DNA of 64,000 nt from assembly GCA_015350385.1 (NCBI GenBank), contig WNKI01000002.1:8142404-8206403 (forward strand). The letters are read 5' to 3'. The notes under the pieces are model-generated. The model was not told the DNA's origin. It saw only the letters and a list, made by a program, of their open reading frames with translations, and made no database searches. Positions 57,392-64,000 of this stretch are shown piece after piece. The DNA comes from Aculops lycopersici (taxonomy: Eukaryota; Arthropoda; Arachnida; Trombidiformes; Eriophyidae). The translations under genes were made by a program, and so were the position numbers. Position 1 is the stretch's first letter; every line of letters starts with the position of its first letter.

Positions 57392-58620
57392 ATGTTGATC
57401 CTGAACAGTATAGACAAAATGACCGGCTCACCATTCTGCTACGATGTCCTGTTCGACGACGGACCGGATATTGTGTTCCACGATTGCATGTGGTCAGGTA
57501 TTTGCACGTGCTCAATGCAATTCCTCCACCACCAACTCCAATTATCATCGTTATCAAATCCAGTTTCGCTAGAGCAAAGCAATGGCAACGTCAACATTAG
57601 AACCGAGGCGAGTGTAGAGAGAAGTGTTTTAGTTGATAGCAATAGTGGTGCCAATATACAGCAGCAGCAGCAGCAACAACAACAACAACACCAACACCAA
57701 CACCAACACCAACAACAGCAACAACAACACCAACATCAGCAACAACAACAACAACAACAACATAAAACTCAAATTACCCCAATCGGCATCACGGTAACCA
57801 CAGTGAATCCGTTGCCAGCGCCTCTGTCAAATTCATCCACCTCAGCAACGAATCCTACCACAATCACCACAAGCAAAATTATACAGACAGTTAGCTTGCC
57901 AAACACCAACGGCAACGACATCATCTCCGCCTCCACGTTACAGCCGCAACAACAACATCAACATCAACATCAACAACAGGAACAGCAACAGCAACAACAT
58001 TTGCAACAACAACAAGTGCAACAACAACAACAGCAACCACAACTGCAACTGCAACCACAACAGCAACAACTGCAACCACAACAACCACAACAACTACAAC
58101 AACAGAAACACCTACACCAACAACAGAAACACCAACAGAAACCACTACAAACAAACCAACAAAATGCAACGCCAACCAACACCACAGCCACTTCTACTCC
58201 CATAAGCAGCGGCAAGCGCCGCAACCACCGGTGCCCGTTCGAGGGTTGTAAAAAGATCTACACTAAGTCATCGCATTTAAAAGCGCACCTACGAACGCAT
58301 ACAGGTAAATCACTCGATCTCTTTCTTCAAAACTTTTTCTCCTCCCTTGTCCCCTCTTTACTCTCGCGAAGACTAACCGGAAATTCCACGTGATCGACAC
58401 AATTAAAATAAATAAATAAAAAAACAACAGGTGAAAAGCCCTACATATGCACATGGCCCGACTGCACGTGGAGCTTTGCTCGATCGGACGAGCTAACGCG
58501 ACATTTCAGGAAACACACGGGATCAAAGCCATTTAAATGCAACCATTGCGAAAAGTGCTTCTCGCGCTCGGATCATCTCGCGCTACACATGCGTCGGCAC
58601 CAAATGGAACAGCAGCAAGT

Positions 58621-58668
<48 letters not shown>

Positions 58669-58909
58669 ACAGCAAACGCAATCTAGCGACAGCGAGACCA
58701 ATGGCAACGGCGGCGGCTGCGGCACCACCGCTACCACCGCCACCGCCGCCGCCACCACTACCACTACCACCAGCAACGAGCAGTCTGCAAACCTGAACCA
58801 GCTGCATCAACAGCAATCGCAGTTGGCGGACGCACTAGCAGCGGGGAAGCAGCCAGTCGGAGTTACAAGGCTGCCAGCCACAACAACAGCAACACCGACT
58901 ACCTGCTAG
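57392..58909 (+). CDS. luna: Krüppel-like zinc-finger transcription factor, KLF6/7 (Luna) type
   Basis: KLF6/7 proteins bind GC/CACC boxes in nuclear DNA. Exons 57392-58304 and 58431-58909 join in phase 1 (THTG|EKPY) to give 463 residues. Three C2H2 fingers begin at residue 281: CPFEGC...HLKAHLRTH, CTWPDCTWSFARSDELTRHFRKH and CNHCEKCFSRSDHLALHMRRH, with the canonical linkers. Finger 3 matches KLF6/7 closely. The N-terminus (MLILNSIDKMTGS) lacks the acidic SIFQEL-type activation segment of KLF6/7, and most of residues 90-275 is poly-Gln/His. Unlike KLF6/7, which end right after finger 3, this protein continues for about 100 residues with an 18-Gln run and Thr/Ala-rich sequence. The start is the first in-frame ATG; upstream exons are possible. 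Confidence 0.9.
58305..58430 (+). other. KLF intron (126 nt)
   Basis: Donor acag|gtaaat and acceptor aacaacag|gtgaaa, splitting the glycine codon of the TGEKPY linker after finger 1, a position typical of KLF genes. Confidence 0.93.
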
Positions 58910-59039
58910 ACGAAACCAGAGGAGACGGGACCAAGTGGGCGAGAAGGAAGACGCGCGTCTAGAGAGCAGCTGAATTGACAGCTCGCTATTGTTAGCTCAA
59001 CTTACTAACCGACTAAATCTCGAGGGCTTACGCATTTAA

Positions 59040-59160
59040 TGGTTCCGTCGTTGCCATTGCCGTTGCCATTGCCTTTATCGCTGCGGTTGCCTTTGCGATT
59101 GCCTCTGCCTTTGCCTCTGCCTTTTCCTCTGCCTCTGCCTTTTCCTTTGCCGCCCGGCGG
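59040..59160. repeat. Degenerate hexamer minisatellite (TTGCCN / CTGCCT)
   Basis: About 20 diverged period-6 copies; read on the minus strand it gives an artefactual Ala/Glu/Lys-rich frame. Confidence 0.88.
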
Positions 59161-60285
59161 TAGTCCACAGGTTGGTTGCCTGGCTGCCTATTAGCCGCCA
59201 CTAGCTTGGTGGAGCCGCCGGCCTTGCGACTCAATCGAAAGTGGAGAAGCCAAGAAGCTCGTGTCAGCCAAGAGAAAACTTTCTATCGCTAAAATCTAAA
59301 TACAAACTAAATTTTGAAAGTAAATGAATCGAGGCTTCGACTTGAATTGCCGGCAAAACTAAGCGGACTTTTCGCAGTCATAAAACAATTCATAAACGAC
59401 GACCACGACCACGACCACGATTGTTGTTTGAGTTGTCGCCGTTGCTGTTGCTGTTGCTTAGGGAAACAAAACACTCTTTTAGATTGCGCCATAGAGAAAC
59501 TCGAGAGTCGACTTCCCTTTTTCGGCTCGCAAGCTCATGTAAAACTCATAGACCATTTGTTAGCTTTGTGATGAAAGTTTGCGCGCGCCCAACTGCAATT
59601 TGGCGTCCAATTTAGTCTCACTTGAAAGAAGCAAGCCAACAACGGTAGCATTGATCCTAAAACCAATTGGAGGGCTTCAATTGACACTTTTCCATCCGCC
59701 CGCCTAATGCAATAATATATCTAATAACATATAAAACTCGGCCAAGCCAGTTGAAGTCTGCGCGCTAGAGTGCGCATATAAAAATTTTGGATTCAACGGG
59801 ACGAGGGCAAATTATATGAGGCAAAAGAATGACAAAGACAGAGATAGAGACAGAGACGATGATGGGATGAGTGTGAGTGGAAGTAAAAGTGGAAGCGGAA
59901 GCTGAGAGGCAAATAAAATAAACTAAAACAAGGAACCGCCATTCGCTCATATCTGTCGTCGGCCAGTTTATCTGGTGCCTTTAGTGTGCTTATACTTTTG
60001 TACTCTGGTTAACTCCACGACCAGCGCCACCACGAGGCAACTTTGTACTTTGTATCAAATGCAGCGCAAATAAAGCGGCAAACTCGCAGCAACTACTTTG
60101 GCTCGCTCATTTAATTCAGTCACTCAGTCTGGTTATTGTCCCGTTCGTTTTGGTTTAGTTCGGTTTGGTGTAGTTGTGGTTGCGGCGCAACTTTGCCGAC
60201 CGTAACACAAATTAGACGAGACTTTGTGTGCGAGCCTGTTGGTTGCTACAATAACAAATATATACACTTACACGCCAGATAGATG

Positions 60286-60307
60286 GAGAGAGAGAGAGAG
60301 AGAGAGA
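60286..60307. repeat. (GA)n microsatellite
   Basis: About eleven copies of GA. Confidence 0.9.
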
Positions 60308-62811
60308 TCCAACTCCGAAGCGGACGAAACAAAACAAAACAAAACTCTGTCGAAATAAACTGAGCTCAACTAAACTGCCTAGAGGTGAACTCGCAATGGT
60401 TATAGCATAGAATAGTAAGGTCTAGTATGGTAGACGAGAGACGAACGAGGCAATTACATTCCAAATGATAGCCGCACCACTCTTTATACGAAACATGGTT
60501 ACGCACAAACACTCACACAAGCCGGCGACCGGACGCGTCGCTCGAATTTGGCTCCATTTCGCACACTCATGCACATGCACTCACATGCACACCAACGCAC
60601 ATGATTGAACGCAATAGAAGTTTTACTGCCGCAAGTCGCTATGCGCGCCTCCAAACGTCGCTATGCGCACCCACCGAACCCACCGCCACATCCGGCGAAC
60701 CTCAAGTTTTGCCCCGACGGCCTGTCCCTCGTTTGCCAACCTTGCCCACACAAAACTGACAAACTGGCCACTCAACTCTATTGCTGGATGTTGATCGCAA
60801 CAATGAGGCCGATTTCAACAATGGCCACGAGAAAAGAGTTGACTTGATGACGAGTTAAATGGCGCGCGCTGAACTAGCTTTTGCTGAGCTAGCGCCGCGA
60901 CTCGTCGTCTGGAAAACGACGACCACTACAACGAGTTGTCTTGTGTCCTTTGTCGTCGCTTTTGCCTGTGCCTTTGCTTTTGCTCTTTCTGTTTCTGTTG
61001 CTGTTTCTGTTGCTGTTGCTCAGATTAAATGGCACCGACGAGAGCTCAAGTCTTTTGGTGGGCATAAAATTTGTGTCCACCGGGCAGAATAAAAGAGAGC
61101 CAATGAAATCAAATCCACTTCTCTACTCTCGTCGTCTTTACTCGTTGCCTCCCTTCTCTCTACATGTTTCCATAAAACCACGACTAGCTAACGGGCACAA
61201 GGTCAGTAAAACTCTGCGGCTCTATGGAACCAAGCCAATAAGGTCAACACAACTTAACGTAAGGGAATGGAACGGAACGGATGGTTGCAGTTAGCTATTA
61301 GCTTGTGTCTGTCGCCATTAGCACTGTTGCCAATGCAATTGCTGCTGCCATTTCTACTTTTGCCTTCGTATGTCGCCAACCAAAGTAGCGGTACTTGCTC
61401 AATTTATTGTGGTTGTTTGTGTCCAAGTAGAGGAGTTGGCTCTCTGTGTTTGTCTATCTATCCATCTATTCCTCCGTCTATCTAGTTTTCTGCACTTCGA
61501 ATCCAGAGCTAAATCTCGAGCTGGAACTTGATGTTGCAATTTGGATGCTCAACAGTCTCGTCTCTTGGTTCTGGACCAAATTTTATGTAGTTGATGATTT
61601 GAGTTATCTCCTCGCTAGCCAACTGCGGCATCCTTCCCATTCATTCAACCCATTGAGTCCGAAATTAATGCGAAACATGAGCAACCGTTGGCTAGTCTGA
61701 GGCAAGAGCATGATACATAGCTCGTCAGCACAGCGAGAGACGTCACCGGTTAGTTTGCCAGCACTGCGGAATTTCTTCGCCATTTACTGACAAATTGTAT
61801 CTAAAGAAAATTTGAGTGATAGAGAGAAAGAGAGAATGTTGTTATTGATGTTGCCACTAAAAGAGTCGCCGAGTTACGAGCCTACTAGACTCAAATATAA
61901 AGATTAACTTTCCATGTCTCGATGTCGACGAGGCGACGAGAGTTGTGTTTTTATAGCCTCGCATCGCAATCCAAACTCTCGGCAAGAAGCAGAACAAATC
62001 TCCTCGTTCGCTTCACAGTCACAAAAAAGCAGTAGCTATGGTAGTTGTTGTTGATGCTACTCTATTTTAGATTTTACATGCTGCTCTGCCATTCCATTGA
62101 GTTATAGTTTATGGTTGTAACAACTAAACTTTGAGAGTCAAATTTATTGCTAGGTGGTGAGAGCTAGGCGCCAGGCCAAAGGGTAGTGCCAGAGTCTCGC
62201 TTGATTGAGGCTCCGAGAAGCTTAAAACGCAATCGATGAATGAGAGGCTAAAAATCTAGCTCGACGTTCAAAAAGTAATCTCATCACTAACAACGACCAC
62301 GACGACGACAGATCGTGAGAGGGGAAGCGGGAAGCCGAGACGATGAAATAGACAAGCAATGAATCTGGTGAAATGGTGAGACAGTGAGAAAGAAAACAGT
62401 GGAACAGCAACAGTAATCCTCTTTTCTCGGCTCAGATGGATGAGCCAAGTGAGCAACGAAACCTCGAGGTGGTGGCCTAGTAGCGCTGAGGGTGTAATTT
62501 AACAACCTAATTTAGCATGACTGTTTCCCTTTCATTGACGAGTGTGTCGAGTCGAATCGCCGGCGTCGTGGTTACTCTTCTCGCTCTCTCTTTTACCATC
62601 ACTAGCAACACAAGCAGAATGTAGTTATGTTTTAGTCGTCGGCGGCGGCGTGGTCGTCGTTGCAGTCGATTGGCAAAACTAGACGGGGCCAAAAAGAGTA
62701 GCTTCCAATGGTAGCAACTCAAGCGCGCGACATCATGGCGTCGAGTTACGCAACCATCAGAATGACAACCGCTCCCCCTACTTGTCACTAGCCACCGTGA
62801 CTAACTGGCTA

Positions 62812-62861
62812 ACCGACCGACCGACCGACCGACCGACCAACCGACCGACTGACTGACTGAC
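62812..62861. repeat. (CCGA)n then (CTGA)n tetranucleotides
   Basis: About nine CCGA-type copies passing into three to four CTGA copies. Confidence 0.9.
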
Positions 62862-64000
62862 TTGCGATTATGGTGATCGGCGATGCATGATTCCTCCGCG
62901 AGTTTAGTCGTGGTCGTCGTCGGCGTCATCTAGCCGAGTTGTCGGCGACGACGGCTATAGCTAGTGATGGCATGTCGATCGAAAGTTGAGGAGACAACAA
63001 CCTCTAGTTCCAGGGAAATGGAAGCTGTAGTTGTCAGCGCCGATAAATGAGTGAGAGAGTTTTGAGTCATTTGGTTACAATTACTTAAGTTGGACTTTTT
63101 GACTGACTAACTCAATAACTGGCTAACTCTAGATCTAAAGTCGATGATAGTTTACTCTCGGAGTGATAAAGACGAGACTACTGTGACACGGCAACAGCAA
63201 CCGCTACCGCCTCCACTTTAACGCGATTCACTTGGCCCATTTCCGGCCATTCAATTTTTACATCGTCTCCACTTCCGCTGATTCTCTCGTTGATTCTCTC
63301 CGCTCAAGATCCGCTGGTGACATTTTGGCGAGTGCTGGGGGAAAAAGACGTAAAATAACAATACTAGTATCAGCCAAAATCTAAATGGTTGCTATTCCGA
63401 GCTAAATAAAATAAGTCTTATGCGGATCTAGCGACTGCACGCTTCTCTGGCTGGCCTAACGTATGAAAGGTACCTAGTGGTAAAGTTCTAGCGTTGAGCA
63501 TGAGACAACACCAACAACAGAGCCTAATGCGCACAATTAAGTTCCACTTGGCTTCAGCTTTCTACTAAACTCGACTCAACTTCATTGACGATGATGATGA
63601 TAAGCATCGACAAATTAGATAACTCAGATTAAATGAGAGTCCATTCACGAGTTCATTCGCAGTCAACAGGATCCTGTTCGAACGGTATGAGTTTCTGTGT
63701 TCGGTTGTTGTCGTCGCTGTTGGTGCGGTTTCAATTGCTTTAGTCCAATCCAATCCTCTAACCATAACCATTTGCCATAAGCCAGATGACAGATTGAGAT
63801 AAGGCGCAGGATGTGGGGTCACAACATGGGAGAGTCGATCAGTCAAGTTGAACTTGCCTCTACATCACGCGGTTAGTTGCTGCTACTATTTATGTCTATG
63901 CAGTAACCACAATAACGTCGACGACCAGAGGAAGTTCATATGGTTACAGAGAGATTGGGACTAGAGATAACGACAATCTCATCGCTCATTGCACGCGAGT

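Larger units (their letters stand above)
58910..64000. other. 5.1-kb region without a recognisable gene (KLF 3' side)
   Basis: No frame with a domain or convincing codon structure. Contains hexamer, tetramer and GA repeats. The first few hundred bases are probably KLF 3' UTR, although no canonical AATAAA was seen close to the stop. Confidence 0.5.

Noticed and set aside
16037..64000. Transposable elements, CRISPR arrays or viral insertions
   Set aside because: No transposase, reverse transcriptase, integrase or terminal repeats with target duplications were seen, and the tandem arrays are simple repeats without spacers.

Overview
The window is nuclear DNA from a metazoan, most likely an arthropod. 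It encodes a Cappuccino/FMN-type formin, ribosomal protein eL13, RIC8, Mediator subunit MED14, a Dbx homeobox protein, a DUF1232 (RNF170-like) membrane protein, a ZMAT2/Snu23 spliceosomal protein, GDP-L-fucose synthase, a CLK/Doa (LAMMER) kinase and a KLF6/7-like (Luna) zinc-finger factor. Most of these genes are intronless. The three introns that can be placed precisely are 104, 120 and 126 nt long. Strong intron loss with short remaining introns would suit a small-genome chelicerate such as a mite, but this is inference with low confidence. No bacterial, viral or recognisable transposon genes were seen.

Layout. 1-2032: no gene recognised. 2033-7051 (+): a Ser/Gln-rich exon followed by the FH1-FH2-tail exon of a formin. 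7200-7838 (-): eL13. 8275-9642 (-) and 10215-14035 (+): RIC8 and MED14, head to head across a 572-bp shared promoter region. 14198-16036 (-): Dbx, tail to tail with MED14, with poly(A) signals only about 85 bp apart. 16037-30103: 14 kb without a recognisable gene, rich in microsatellites and probably including Dbx regulatory DNA. 30104-39687: second gene block with the DUF1232 protein (+), an unidentified acidic/Ser-rich protein (-), ZMAT2 (-), GDP-L-fucose synthase (+), CLK kinase (-) and a large Ser-rich exon with a clear splice donor pointing at the kinase (-). 39688-57391: 17.7 kb without a recognisable gene, with many simple repeats, several perfect inverted repeats and one 20-N gap. 57392-58909 (+): KLF-like gene, preceded by a 24-nt tandem repeat carrying an upstream ORF. 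58910-64000: no gene recognised.

The genes do not form an operon or pathway; they are a mix of housekeeping genes (translation, transcription, splicing, nucleotide sugars), a cytoskeletal and a G-protein regulator, and two developmental transcription factors next to the two largest gene-free regions. A shared style is visible: His/Gln/Ser runs from CAN and TCN codons, even inside a kinase domain. The observations most worth checking are the CLK kinase with a Leu in its APE motif, an Ala in its glycine loop and an insertion between beta strands; a cluster of perfect inverted repeats at 41.3-43.2 kb, including a 30-bp spacerless palindrome made of two NK-2-like sites; and the Ser-rich exon that may belong to a long kinase isoform.
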